Source: Sphingomonas pokkalii (GTDB taxonomy: Bacteria; Pseudomonadota; Alphaproteobacteria; Sphingomonadales; Sphingomonadaceae). Taken from it: DNA of 64,000 nucleotides. The notes below the pieces were generated by a model that had not been told where the DNA came from, ran no database searches, and worked only from the letters and a program-made list of their open reading frames with translations. The position numbers were made by a program, and so were the translations under genes. The stretch covers positions 1,856,731 to 1,920,730 of the forward strand of contig NZ_QENQ01000001.1 in NCBI RefSeq assembly GCF_003096275.1. Reading direction: 5' to 3'. This document shows, piece after piece, positions 46,401 through 56,400 of this stretch. Each line of letters opens with the position of its first letter. Position 1 is the first letter of the stretch.

Positions 46401-46589
46401 GCCAGCCAGATGTATCACGATATGAACATCAGCTACCGCCTGCCGCAGAAGATGACGGTGCGTTTCGGCATCAACAACATCTTCAACAAAATGCCGCCGC
46501 TCGATGTGTCGCAGTTCCCGCTCTATTACAGCCCGTACGGCGATCCGCGGCTGCGCAACTTCTATTTGGGGATCAGCAAGTCGTTCTGA
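43407..46589 (+). CDS. TonB-dependent receptor with N-terminal STN signalling domain
   Basis: A 1060-aa receptor. It has a signal peptide (1-25, ending HVAAQ) and an STN domain (about 35-115: FDIPAGSLAAALQAWSKVTK to GAVALRP) that contacts FecR. The plug starts near PDILVTGRVN and the beta-barrel ends in a terminal Phe (GISKSF). ATG 43407 has AAGGGGG upstream. The STN domain plus the adjacent sigma/FecR pair make this a transducing receptor that induces its own uptake operon. The ligand is unknown; the downstream peptidase and amidase genes suggest a glycopeptide or peptide. Confidence 0.94.
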   Translation: MKKRGVAIALGASMLTAFVPGHVAAQTTQGARAAQRFDIPAGSLAAALQAWSKVTKLQILYRMDDVGRKRTNGIQGDYAPLLALQGLLIDTGLKIVTTEDGAVALRPLAGDEVDTSATPDILVTGRVNWSLNTGIERTQDDSQPFIVLGRKEIERSGAPNLETFLRNQLNVNTSPIVGDQAIAGDNEANPRRPIGVSAINLRGIGLRDTLILVDGRRQPGINLGNGDITQPSITGIPIAAVERIEVLASSASGIYGSGASGGVINIVLRRDFKGAELSANYDNTSDFKQGRGSIDLTGGLPLEGGRTRLTFTGNWTKQLALRYGDRDNLRRRGLNDILANDPGSFYGGFVNPPQGSLVNFKTQDGTPLQLKPEYGGQTLSSSLGTIPKGYAGIAKAGLAPLLSSLGTFNLDQPNTAAGTGARAPLLYPVNQYSGSVAVRRTFNSWLTAYAEIGMSHSSAINTFSNTLNAVFLNESAPGNPFTQQLAIAFPANPAYDAPIKQVSSTLRTLGGAIVRLPADWQAVAEVSYSKSNYSVANSPPSISAFASNDLQSGVLNALVDTSTYPLPFTYNTTPYYQRQQDGKSSNVAPSLRLAGPLPFSLPGGKPQLTVNAEINTQKLESRLRTLLTDDGAITTFTPTAHQTTKSVYGEVVFPILGDKHQLPLIRMLELRLSARHESYRGDGTDTSDPVSCMTPLVAGQYDYFGNCPPAGTVIPRSTTTNAHTDPSISLLWSPIDGVTLRGSYTTGYLPPQLSQLVKVPRPQIFLQMRDPQRGNELIGMQVFGLGIVSGFSGGNPDVRPESSKTWTGGVILKPHFIDGLRFSVDWTRIHKRDMYFDPLLLLATFFGGTQTQFNQFITSNPDRVTRGPASGGFAVGPITALDVSLINLKSLVTSAYDFTLNYDTNLFGGQLSAVGRATYVDQLVIQPFADTPAQNYAGVVTAGFAAGTGASGSLRFRGSGSLQWTKDGLSLGWQTRYLSGYYLTLDRSFVAAQGSAKVASQMYHDMNISYRLPQKMTVRFGINNIFNKMPPLDVSQFPLYYSPYGDPRLRNFYLGISKSF

Positions 46590-46595
46590 CCCCGG

Positions 46596-46630
46596 CCGCC
46601 GCATCCCTTCGAAACGACGGGATGCGGCGG
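46596..46630 (+). terminator. Strong hairpin after the TonB receptor gene
   Basis: A perfect 12-bp stem (CCGCCGCATCCC and GGGATGCGGCGG) encloses an 11-base loop seven bases after the receptor stop. No T-run follows, so it may be a partial terminator or an mRNA-stabilising hairpin that sets receptor expression above that of the M16 gene. Confidence 0.55.
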
Positions 46631-46797
46631 GCTCGCCAGTTTCCTCGGCCGTGCCGATGGACACGGTCCCAGACACGGCCCTCGCCGTTACGGTTTTCCC
46701 ACCCCCGATTGTCCTGCTCCACGACGGTTCCGCACCCGTGTCACATTGCCGAACCGTCGTTCGACCAGTGCCTACCCAACCGATCAAGGATAAGTCG

Positions 46798-49659
46798 ATG
46801 AGCCTGCGTATGATGTTGATGGCCGGTACGGCACTGCTCCTGGCCCCCGTTCCGGCGCTGGCCACGCCAACTGCGAACAGCCCGGCAACCACGGCATCGC
46901 GATCGGACACCGCCCCGGCGGAGCTCGTCAAGCTGGTCCGCGACTTCACCATTCCCTATCAGACGTTCACGCTGCCCAACGGCCTGACGGTCATCGTCCT
47001 CACCGATCACAGCGTGCCGATCGTCTATACCAGCATCAATTATGCCGTCGGCTCCACCTTCGAACCTGCGGGGCGCAGCGGCTTTGCCCATCTGTTCGAG
47101 CATCTGATGTTCAACGGCAGCGAGAATGCGCCGGGCGACTATTTCAAATATCTGCGCGACGCCGGGTCGATCGGCGTCAACGGCAGCACCGGCTATGATT
47201 TCACCAACTATCACGAGGCGGTGCCGACGGGCAGCCTGGACCGCGTGCTGTTCGTGGAAAGCGATCGAATGGGGCATCTGCTCGGCGCGATCACCCAAGG
47301 CGTGCTCGACGAGCAGCGCGGCGTCGTCCAGAACGAAAAGCGCAACAACGACAACAATCCCGCCAGCATCCTGGGCTATAGCCGCCGCAGCGCGATCTAT
47401 CCCGCCTCGCACCCCTATGGCCACAGCGTCATCGGATCGATGAAGGATCTGAACGCCGCGTCGCTCGCCGACGTGCATCAATGGTTCAAGGACTATTACG
47501 GCCCCAACAACGCCACGCTCCTGTTGGCGGGTGATATCGACCTGGCGACCGCGAAGGAAAAGGCGATGCGCTATTTCGGCGACATTCCGCGCGGGCGCGC
47601 GATCACCCCGCCCGCCGCCGAGCCGCCGGTCCTGAACGCGCCGATCGACCAGTCGTTCACCGGCCCCGTCTCGACGGCACAGATCGCACGGACCTGGCCC
47701 GTGCCCGGCGGGCGCGACCCGGCGAACTTCTCGCTCGACGCGGTATCGGGCCTGATGACCGGCATCGACGGCGCGCCGCTGTTCGACAAGCTGGTGCGCC
47801 GGGACAAGCTGTTCAACCATCTCAGCGCCGACAACACGACCTATCGCGGCGTCGGTGAATTCACCATTTATGGCTCGGTCCGGCAGGGTGTCGATCCGAA
47901 AGCCGCGGCAAAGGCGCTGGACGACGCGATCGCCCAGTTCCTGCACAGCACGCCGTCCGCCGATGCGCTGGCGCGCTACATGGCGACGCGGATCATCCCG
48001 GCGGTCCGCAACAACGAGACGATCGAGGCGCGCGGCGGCCTGTTGATGCAGGCCAACTCGGTGCTCGGCTCGCCCGCCAAATATAAGGACGACCTGATAG
48101 CGTATCTCGCCCTGACCCCGGCAAAGGTGATGGCCGATGCGCGCAAGTGGCTGGGCCGTCCGGGCTATCGCGGCATGATCGTCCCGGGACCGCGCATGAT
48201 CGCGGCGGGCGACGAAAGCGTCGCAGGGGCCGAAGTGCCCGACGCGCCCAAGACCGCCGTCGTCGCCCCGCAAAGCGGCACGCGCGGCCCCATCCCCGGT
48301 GTCGGCGAGCCCCAGGCCGCCCGCTTCCCGCCGGTGCAGCACGCCACATTGGCGAACGGCATTCCCGTCCTCTACGTCCGGCACGAGGCCGTCCCCTTCA
48401 CCACCGCCGAACTGTCGTTCGACGTGGGCAGCGTCGACGATCCCGCCGGCAAGCCCGGCACGATCCGCGCGATGTTCCAGATGCTGGACGAAGGTGCGGG
48501 CGGCCATGACGACCATTGGTTCAAGCAGCTGCGCGAACGGACCGGCGCGGCGATCTACGGCAGCGCGCAGAACACCGACTCCGGCGTCTCGTTCGCAGCG
48601 CCCAGCGCCAGCCTGGACACGACGCTCGACACGATGATGCTGATGCTGACCCGTCCCGACTTTCCGCAGGATCGGCTGGAGGAATATCGGCGGCAGGAAT
48701 TGTCGCGCGTCACGGCCGCGCCGACCAGCCCCGGCACTTTGTTGGGCACGGCCTTCACCCAAGCGCTCGCGCCCGGGACGCTGCTCGCCAAGGCATCGCA
48801 GGTGCCCAGCGTGGCCGAGGTCGACGCCATCACCCGCCCCGATCTGGAGGCGGCCTTCCGTCGCTGGATTCGCCCCGAAGAGGCCAAGCTGGTCATCGTC
48901 TCGAACGAGCCGCTCGCGACGCTCCTGCCAAAGCTGAACGCCACGCTGGGCCATTGGAGCGTGCAAGGGCGCGGCCCCGCCCCGGTCGCGCTCGATCCGC
49001 GTCCGGCGCTCGTCACCGGACCGCCCAAGATCGTGCTGGTCGACATGCCCGGCCAGGTCCAGGCGTTTCTGGGGGGCGGGCAACTGGTCGACATGCCGCG
49101 CAGCTATGAGGGCGTAGCACCGCGTCTCGCCAATATCGCGCTGGGCGGCGAGTTCACCTCGCGCATCAACATGAACCTGCGCGAGGACAAGCACTGGACC
49201 TATGGCGCGTCGGGCAATTTCGACGTCGACGACCTGGGGTCGAGCTATCAGGTCGAGGTGCAGCTGCAGCCGGACAAGGTCGGCCCCGCGATCAAGGAAG
49301 TGCAGAAGGAGCTGAACGCGATCGTCACCGACCGGCCGATCACGCAGGAGGAGTTCGACGAGGCCGTCGCCAACACGCTGCGCAAGAATGTCGCCTCGTT
49401 CCGTTTCGGCGGGCAAGTGATGGCCGCTGCCGCCATGCTCCAGCGCAACGGCTGGCCGGACGATTTCTTCAGCACCTTCGACGCGCGCATCCGCGCGGTG
49501 GCGCTGCGGGACGCGAACGCCGCGATGCGGCAGTATCTGCAACCTGCCAAATGGGTCTGGACCGTCGTCGGCGATGCCAAGACGATCCGCCCGCAGCTGG
49601 AAGGACTGGGCCTGCCGATCGAGGTGGTGACCCCGGCCCAGGTGTTGGCCAAGCATTGA
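46798..49659 (+). CDS. Secreted M16-family metallopeptidase
   Basis: A 953-aa M16 peptidase with signal peptide (1-22, VPALA). The zinc motif HLFEH is at 98-102, with the later Glu in VVQNEKRNNDNNPASILGYS, so the first domain looks active. The second domain (about 480-900) lacks HxxEH. ATG 46798 is preceded by AAGGATAA. It is homologous in layout to the M16 at 19909 but clearly diverged. With the PNGase A-like enzyme downstream and the receptor upstream, it probably cleaves deglycosylated or captured peptides. Confidence 0.92.
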   Translation: MSLRMMLMAGTALLLAPVPALATPTANSPATTASRSDTAPAELVKLVRDFTIPYQTFTLPNGLTVIVLTDHSVPIVYTSINYAVGSTFEPAGRSGFAHLFEHLMFNGSENAPGDYFKYLRDAGSIGVNGSTGYDFTNYHEAVPTGSLDRVLFVESDRMGHLLGAITQGVLDEQRGVVQNEKRNNDNNPASILGYSRRSAIYPASHPYGHSVIGSMKDLNAASLADVHQWFKDYYGPNNATLLLAGDIDLATAKEKAMRYFGDIPRGRAITPPAAEPPVLNAPIDQSFTGPVSTAQIARTWPVPGGRDPANFSLDAVSGLMTGIDGAPLFDKLVRRDKLFNHLSADNTTYRGVGEFTIYGSVRQGVDPKAAAKALDDAIAQFLHSTPSADALARYMATRIIPAVRNNETIEARGGLLMQANSVLGSPAKYKDDLIAYLALTPAKVMADARKWLGRPGYRGMIVPGPRMIAAGDESVAGAEVPDAPKTAVVAPQSGTRGPIPGVGEPQAARFPPVQHATLANGIPVLYVRHEAVPFTTAELSFDVGSVDDPAGKPGTIRAMFQMLDEGAGGHDDHWFKQLRERTGAAIYGSAQNTDSGVSFAAPSASLDTTLDTMMLMLTRPDFPQDRLEEYRRQELSRVTAAPTSPGTLLGTAFTQALAPGTLLAKASQVPSVAEVDAITRPDLEAAFRRWIRPEEAKLVIVSNEPLATLLPKLNATLGHWSVQGRGPAPVALDPRPALVTGPPKIVLVDMPGQVQAFLGGGQLVDMPRSYEGVAPRLANIALGGEFTSRINMNLREDKHWTYGASGNFDVDDLGSSYQVEVQLQPDKVGPAIKEVQKELNAIVTDRPITQEEFDEAVANTLRKNVASFRFGGQVMAAAAMLQRNGWPDDFFSTFDARIRAVALRDANAAMRQYLQPAKWVWTVVGDAKTIRPQLEGLGLPIEVVTPAQVLAKH

Positions 49660-49665
49660 GGCGCA

Positions 49666-49696
49666 CCGGGGCGGGGCCGATCCTGCCTCGCCCCGG
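49666..49696 (+). terminator. GC-rich hairpin after the M16 gene
   Basis: An 8-bp stem (CCGGGGCG and CGCCCCGG) with a 15-base loop begins seven bases after the stop. No T-tract. Likely an intercistronic hairpin, since the next gene starts 35 bases later. Confidence 0.4.
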
Positions 49697-49730
49697 GCGG
49701 CCATCGGCGCCAACGCGCTCCTCTTTTGAC

Positions 49731-51491
49731 ATGGGACAGGCCGTGGACATCGATCATACGCCGCGCATCCGCCTTTGCGGCATCATGGGGCAGGCGCTGG
49801 TCGCCGCCTGGCTGTCGGCCAGCGTCGGCACACCCGCCGCTGGCCAGACCGCACCACGGCCGATCGGCAACGCCGTCGTCGACCTGAGCCCGCCGCTGCC
49901 CCGCCCCACCGGCCCATCCTGCACCGTCACCCTGTTCGACCGGCGCGAGTTCCAGGGCGACGAACCCCTGCCACTCGCCTACCGCCCGCCTGCCGACTGT
50001 CCCGGCCCGTGGCGCAAGGTGGTGCTGGAGGCGGACTTCGACGTCACCACGGGTACGCAATTCGACCGCTCCGCCGACCTGACGCTGGGCGGTGCCACCC
50101 TCTTCCTCGGCACGACGATGGAGCCCGGCGAGACCTATGCCCCGCATTGGCATGTCGCCCGCGACGTGACCGACTATGCCGCGCTGCTCCGCACGCCGAG
50201 CGACGGCCGGGCGACCTTGGTCAACTATCTCGACAAGGACCATGATGCGCATGTCCATTGGGGCGCCCGTCTGGTCTTCTATGCTGGCGAGGCGCCCGCC
50301 CCGGACGGCGTGGTCCTGCCGGTGACAGCCGGGCTGTCGCGGCTCGACCCGCAACAGCCGCTGGTGTCACGCACGATCCGTTTCCCGCGCAACCTGACGC
50401 GACTGGCCATCGACCTCTTCGCCATCGGGCAGGAGCGCGAGGAATTCTGGTACGATTGCGCGCCCGGCGATCTCGCCCAGCGCAACGTCTTCGGGCCGCC
50501 GCCCTGCGACGCACCGTATCGCGAGGTGGAGGTACGGATCGACGGACGGCTCGCGGGCGTCCGCTCGGTCCAGCCCGACGTCTTCACCGGCGGCATCAAT
50601 CCCGGCCTGTGGCGACGCGTGCCCGCCCTGCGCGCGCTGAACCTGCCGCCCGCCCGGGTCGACCTCACGCCATTCGCCGCGCTGCTCAACGACGGCATGC
50701 CGCATTTGATCGCGCTTGCCATGCCGACCGCCGGCACGTTCTTCCGCGTGTCGGGCACGCTGATCGGGACAGTCGATCCCACCCGTCCGGTGGTGACCGG
50801 CGCGCTGACCGCCAATACGCTCGCCCCCGCGCGCATCGTCACGCGACAGCTTCGCGCGCCCCGCGGGCCGGGCGCGATCGGCACGGTGCAGACGGTCGCC
50901 ACGCGCGCCGATCGTGTCGAGGGCTATATCGACACCCCGCACGGTCGCGTGGTCACCCGCGTGGCTTATGACCTCGACCAGCGGCTGACCAACACCCGCG
51001 ACACCGGCGTGTCGAACAAGCGCTATGTTGCGCGCCAGACGATGACCGTCACGACGCGCGGCACGACGCCATCGCGGCGCCGCATCGCCGAACGCGACAC
51101 GCTGGCCATCGACATCGGCATCCAGCCGCCGCTCTATGGGGTACAAAACGGCACGCAGATCGCACAGGCCAGCGAGCGCATGATCAGCGGCGATGGCCCC
51201 GACAACGGCCGCACGGCACAGATGCTAACGACCTTCGCCCCCAGCTTCTCGCTGTTCACCGCGCCCTTGCAGACGCCCAACCATGTCCGCGTCACGTCAC
51301 TGGTCGAAGATGCGACGGGACAGCGGCGCGAAGTCGAAGCCGTCGTGACGGATGACAGCGTGACATATAACGACACCGCCCACCCGACGGTGAACGAAGC
51401 ACCCGTCAGCAGTCGCGGGGCTGCCCCGGAACGATCATCTGCGGCATCGCGCAGTCGACATCGCCCTTCAATCGCGGGGTCGCACCGGTGA
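49731..51491 (+). CDS. Peptide:N-glycanase A-like amidase
   Basis: A 586-aa secreted protein similar to plant/fungal/bacterial peptide-N4-(N-acetyl-beta-glucosaminyl)asparagine amidase A. Characteristic blocks are SCTVTLFDRREFQGDEPLPL, PADCPGPWRKVVLEADFDVT, FDRSADLTLGGATLFLGTTM, then WHVARDVTDYAALL. These two-beta-sandwich enzymes release N-glycans from glycopeptides. The signal sequence is near residues 15-40; ATG 49785 is an alternative start. The last ~28 codons overlap the convergent peptidase gene. It fits a glycoprotein-scavenging role with its neighbours; activity is inferred. Confidence 0.8.
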   Translation: MGQAVDIDHTPRIRLCGIMGQALVAAWLSASVGTPAAGQTAPRPIGNAVVDLSPPLPRPTGPSCTVTLFDRREFQGDEPLPLAYRPPADCPGPWRKVVLEADFDVTTGTQFDRSADLTLGGATLFLGTTMEPGETYAPHWHVARDVTDYAALLRTPSDGRATLVNYLDKDHDAHVHWGARLVFYAGEAPAPDGVVLPVTAGLSRLDPQQPLVSRTIRFPRNLTRLAIDLFAIGQEREEFWYDCAPGDLAQRNVFGPPPCDAPYREVEVRIDGRLAGVRSVQPDVFTGGINPGLWRRVPALRALNLPPARVDLTPFAALLNDGMPHLIALAMPTAGTFFRVSGTLIGTVDPTRPVVTGALTANTLAPARIVTRQLRAPRGPGAIGTVQTVATRADRVEGYIDTPHGRVVTRVAYDLDQRLTNTRDTGVSNKRYVARQTMTVTTRGTTPSRRRIAERDTLAIDIGIQPPLYGVQNGTQIAQASERMISGDGPDNGRTAQMLTTFAPSFSLFTAPLQTPNHVRVTSLVEDATGQRREVEAVVTDDSVTYNDTAHPTVNEAPVSSRGAAPERSSAASRSRHRPSIAGSHR

Positions 51492-53160
51492 TATCCAGGG
51501 CATAGGGAAAGCGCGCGCCCGCCGTCGGCTTGGCCTCGTCGCCGCCGGGGATGGGTTCGTAGACGCCGGGCGTTGCCGTCACTGCCAGAAAGAGGCGCGC
51601 ATCACGGAGCGCGCGATAGGTGATAACCGCGCTGCCTCGACCCTCGACCGCGCCGAGCGTGGAATAGGTCGGCTCCGTCCCGCCCCGCACCGCGACAAGG
51701 GCGAAACGCCAGGCCGCGTCCTTGTCAACCGTACCGCCGGTCAGCCGGACCGAGACACGGCCGTCCGCTCCGGTCACGGTCAACGGGATCAAGTCGCTGC
51801 CGAACTGGTGCAGCAGCAGGCCGGGCTGGGGCACGTAGCGACCGGGCCGATCCCCCGGCAGCAGCGATGCCCAGCGGGTGCCGCCGAACAGGAACCGCAT
51901 GACCGCAGCCGCATCGAGCATGGCGCGCTGGTTCAGGAAATCGAGCGTCACGAGGCGCGCGCCATACCAGCCCATATCGTCGGCGAACGATCGCATCCCC
52001 TTGGGATAGGCACCCGACGCCTGCCCAAGCCGCACGACCGCCGGCAGGAAATCCTCTGCCCCGTCGCCGGTCGGCATGCGCCGATCGTGGCGCCATGCCC
52101 CCCAGACCAACGGCCGCGTCCGCGCGTCCTCGAACAGCATGTCGATGAACGGATAGGCGCCGTAGCGCGCCACCGGCCAGACCGCACCGAGATACAGGTG
52201 GTTCCCGTAATGCGAAATCCAGGTCGTCTTGCCCGGAACCAGCAGATGCCCCAGCCAGTTTGCGACGCTTTCCCAGACCGGCCCGGCGGTCGTGCCGCCG
52301 CGAAAGCCGCCCGAGTAGAATTGGATGACATGGCCGAATTCATGCGCGAAGGTCTTTGACCCGAACGCCATGTCCTGTGCGCTGATCCAGACGCTGGGCG
52401 AGGCATTGGCGCCATGCACGGTCAGGTCACCGCCATCGACATGCGGGCGGCCCGTACCATAAAGGTAAATGGCGATGCGCCGCCGCTCGCCCGCAGGGCT
52501 TTCGGCATAGGGCATCGGTGCGCCGGTCAGGGCGCGGCTCATCCGCCATACCCATTCGGCCCAGTCACCGGCGCGCTTCAGAAACGTGGGCCAGTCCTGC
52601 CCGCTCGCCCGCACCCACGCATAGCTCTCGCCTTGGGGATTGGTGCCATACCAGAAGACGAAATGCTGCGTCTCATAGGCGCCGATCCTGCCGCTCTCCC
52701 GGTCGCCGGGCTGGACCTGCGCAGGATCAGGCACGGTCGCATATAGATTGGGGTCGGCGGCGTAGGGGTGCCGCGCCTGTTCCGCGCTGACGAACGCGCG
52801 ATCGGCGGCCGCAAAGGAATCCGCCCGAAACGCGCGGTAGCAACCGGCCGCCGTTACCATCTCGACGATTTGCCGTGCGTCCCCATCATCCACGCCATAG
52901 GCCTGGACCAGCCGGGCACGGAACGGCGCGCCGATCGCCAGCCCCTCGCGATTGCCGCCATCATCGTCGATGGTCGCGGGCTGGCGGACAGGCCGGATCG
53001 GGGTCCAGCGTCGCAACGGATAGCGCCCCCATGGCGCGAGCGTCGTGTGGCTACGACACCCGCCCGGCGCAGCGGCGAAGGCGGGACTGGCTTGCAACGA
53101 CGCCGTACCGACCAGCACCGACACCAGCGCCATCCATCGCAATCCCGGCCTCATGCGCAT
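51406..53160 (-). CDS. Secreted HEFGH metallopeptidase-like protein (DUF6055-like)
   Basis: A 584-aa secreted protein. It has a signal peptide (LRWMALVSVLVGTASLQASP), a central zinc-type motif FAHEFGHVIQFYSGG, and a nearby WESVANWLGHLL that could supply the third ligand Glu. The N-terminal part (ETQHFVFWYGTNPQGESYAW) resembles DUF6055 proteins, and the C-terminus is beta-rich. ATG 53160 gives a clean signal peptide; a start at 53196 is possible. It is convergent with the PNGase A-like gene and overlaps it by 86 bases. A glycoprotein-directed peptidase is plausible. Confidence 0.7.
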   Translation of the reverse strand: MRMRPGLRWMALVSVLVGTASLQASPAFAAAPGGCRSHTTLAPWGRYPLRRWTPIRPVRQPATIDDDGGNREGLAIGAPFRARLVQAYGVDDGDARQIVEMVTAAGCYRAFRADSFAAADRAFVSAEQARHPYAADPNLYATVPDPAQVQPGDRESGRIGAYETQHFVFWYGTNPQGESYAWVRASGQDWPTFLKRAGDWAEWVWRMSRALTGAPMPYAESPAGERRRIAIYLYGTGRPHVDGGDLTVHGANASPSVWISAQDMAFGSKTFAHEFGHVIQFYSGGFRGGTTAGPVWESVANWLGHLLVPGKTTWISHYGNHLYLGAVWPVARYGAYPFIDMLFEDARTRPLVWGAWRHDRRMPTGDGAEDFLPAVVRLGQASGAYPKGMRSFADDMGWYGARLVTLDFLNQRAMLDAAAVMRFLFGGTRWASLLPGDRPGRYVPQPGLLLHQFGSDLIPLTVTGADGRVSVRLTGGTVDKDAAWRFALVAVRGGTEPTYSTLGAVEGRGSAVITYRALRDARLFLAVTATPGVYEPIPGGDEAKPTAGARFPYALDITGATPRLKGDVDCAMPQMIVPGQPRDC

Positions 53161-53414
53161 CGTTCCCCACACCCTTCGCGCGTGCCGCCGCTCCATAACG
53201 AACGATACCCCGCGCGACCTTCCGATATGCGATAGGACAAGGCACGACGGAAAAGCCGTAACGCCCGCCAAATGGCGCCCCGCCGCGCGCGGCAAGGCTA
53301 GATGGCCTATCAGGACGTCGCGACCGAGCCCGCGCTGACGATCGGACCGTCACGGTGCGCAAGTTGCCGGCCAACAAGATGCAGGCGGACGCCGCATGAA
53401 AATGCACCGCCAGC

Positions 53415-53444
53415 CGCTGCCCGGAATCGAAATCCCGGGCAGCG
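53415..53444 (-). terminator. Terminator-like hairpin after the TonB receptor gene
   Basis: A perfect 10-bp stem (CGCTGCCCGG and CCGGGCAGCG, loop 10) follows the receptor stop at 53452. On the minus strand it is followed within about 10 bases by TTTT. Confidence 0.55.
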
Positions 53445-53451
53445 CGGTGCG

Positions 53452-56400
53452 TCAGAAGCGGGCTGAAACGCCCACGCGGAGGGTCCGTCCGCGTACCGCG
53501 TAATAGGCCGGGAAGGTGTTGAAATACTGGCCGATACCATAGTTGGTATCGAAGCCGATCAGCGGCGGATCCTTGTCGAACAGGTTCTGGACATTGAACC
53601 GCAGCTCGACCCCCTTCACCACCGTGGCGTTGGCGTTGAAATCGAAATAGCTGAAGGGCCGAATGCGGTCGGCCAGCGGATAGGTCTCACCCGGCGCGGC
53701 GGCCAGCACCTTGTTGCTCGAAAGCTTCGAGATGCGGGTAGCGCCGGTGTAGCGCCAGGTGAAGCCCAGCCCGCCCTCGATCCACGGCAACCGCCAGTTC
53801 AGCCCCGCGACATGGCGCCAGCGCGGCATCGGATCGCCGCAGGCGAATCCGAAATAGCCGAGGCACGACCATGGGGTGTTGCCGGGCGCGAACTGGCGCT
53901 CATATTTGGTCGTCAGCGTACCGTTGAAGTTGAGGTTGAACGTGCCGAGATGATCGGCGATGCCCAGCCGCTCGGGATCCAGCGCATAGTTGGTCGAAAA
54001 ATCGATGCCGCGCGTCGCAGTATAGCCCGAATTATTATAGCGGGCATCGGCCACCTTCAGCACACCGGTCTGCGGGTCGCGCTTGTAGAACTGACAGAAA
54101 AACTGGACCTTGTTACCATAGCATTGGTTGAATGCCATATCGATGCGCGTCCATTCGAACGCGCCGCGGATCATGATGTCATACCAGTCGATCGTGGCGG
54201 TGAAGCCATGCAGGAAGCGCGGCTGGATCACCGTACCCACGGTGATGCTGCGCGAGCGTTCCGGCTGCAGGTCCGGATTGCCGCCGTTGATCAGCGTCGT
54301 TGGGCAGAAGCCTCTCGAATCGCAGCCGGTATAGGTGGTCAACGCATCATATTGGGCGCGCGTCATGCCGATCGAGCATTGTTCGAACGTGTAGCGCGTC
54401 GCGCCCTTGCCGTCCGATGCGGCGCGCGGCGGGGCGCACAGATCGAGCATCGCGACGTTCGGATAGCGGTTCTCGCCCTCCAGCCGCTCGAGCACGCCCA
54501 CCCGCACCGCGCGGTTGTAGCTACCGCGGAACCGCAGGTCGGCGACCGGCGCCCAGCTCGCCTCCGCCTTCCAGCTGCGGACCAGGCTGTTATAGACGTC
54601 ATAATCCGAGATGCGGTAGCCGCCGTTGACGCTGAGCTCCTTGAAGAACGGCTTGTTCTCGATCAGCGGAATGTCGATTTCGCCGCCCAGCTCGCGAACG
54701 CTGGTGCGCCCGTCAAAGGTGGTGAAGTTCGACCAGGCGCCAAAGCCCTGCGACTGGTTCCGGTATTTGCGATACTCGCCGGTGACCGCGAAGCCGATCC
54801 CGTTGGCGGCCAGCGGGCTCTTCAGGCCATAATCCTCCAGCGTCCCCGAGACGGCGCCGTTGAGCACCTGCAGATCATTCTGCTGGCGTCGGCTGCCGGT
54901 GTCGCTCAGCCAGGTATAGACCGCATCGCTGATCGACACGTTGGACGAAAAGGCGTCGATCGGCTGGCAGCTGGGGTCCGTGCCGTCGATCTTCGACAGG
55001 CAGGTGGGTATGCCGTTGACGTTGCGCACCTGCAGGCCCCGCGCCAGGCGCTGATCCTGGTCGGGACGCCACTGATGGTCGGCGAACCCGTGCTGGATAT
55101 TGCGGGTCTTCTGATAGCTGAGCTCGAAGCGGATCTTGTCGGTGACCTTGCCCGACAAGGTCAGCGCGCCGCGCCAGTCGGTGGTGTCGTTGGTGAAGTT
55201 CATGAACATGCCGGGGCGGAACAGCGACAGCGAAATCGGATCGCTGAGCGCGGTGGTGCCCGTTGCCGGCCCGCAGATCACCTCGGCCTGTTGCGGGCCG
55301 AGGAACGGGTTGTCGCAATTGACCGGCGCCTCGGGGGTCCACAGGCCGCCATCGACCGAGTTGCGGCCGCGCTCGGTGACGCGGCTGAACAGGAAGCTGC
55401 CGCCGAACCGCATACCCAGCGGCAGATCGGCGGTGATGAAGCCGCCGGCATTGACCGTCTCGCTGCGCCGCTGGATCGAATCGACGCGCTGGATACGCAC
55501 CTCGTCGGCAGTGCTATAGGGTCGGAAGGCACGCACCCCGCCCTTGGCGTTGGTCAGGTCCTGACCCTTCGCGTAGAAATAGTTATACGGGTTGTAGGTG
55601 GTGCCGTCGCACGACCATTTCGTGTTGCCTGCCTCACGGTTGGCCGGATCGAACATCAGCAACGGGCAATTGGTGGTGTCCAGATCGCGGAACTGGATCG
55701 GGTCCGCCTTCTTGTAGGTCGCGAAGGCGCTGATGTTGAGGCGGTTGCCAAGGAACGTCTTGCCGGCCGCCAGCGAGGCGAAATAGTTTCCGCCGCCGAG
55801 GTAATAGCCGCTGGGCGACGGATAGCCTGCCGTCTTCGCGATATCCGAAAGCAGCTTGCTGTTGTTGTTGTGATTGAATCCGCTGACCTCGCCATCGAAG
55901 GCGATGCCGTCGAACTTGCGCTTGATGATGAAGTTGACGACGCCCGCGATCGCGTCCGACCCATAGACCGCCGAGGCGCCGCCGGTCAGGATGTCGATGC
56001 GGTCGATCAGCGCGCCGGGCACGATGTTGACGTCATTGTCCATGCGCTGCCCGTTGAGCAGGGTCAGCGTACGCCCGGCCCCCAGCCGGCGCAGGCCGAC
56101 CGGCGCGGAACCGGAGGTCCAGCTCGCCCCTTGCAGGCCCAGCATCGGGGTTACCTGCGGCAATTGCGCCAGCGCGTCCTCGATCCGCGCGAGGCCACGT
56201 TCCTTCAGATAGGTCGAGTCGATGGTGGTGATCGGCGCGTTGCTGACATTGTTGGGACGGACGATGCGGGTGCCCGTCACGATGATCTCGCTGGCGTCGC
56301 GCGGGGTGTCTGCTGCGGTATCGGTTTCGGGTACCTGGGCAGGTGTCGTTTCCGCCTGCGGAAAATCGGCGGTTCGCACCTGTGCCGATGCCGTTGCCGA

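Noticed and set aside
46741..49713. 990-codon minus-strand frame opposite the M16 peptidase
   Set aside because: Composition is that of an antisense shadow in high-GC DNA; the plus strand encodes clear M16 motifs.
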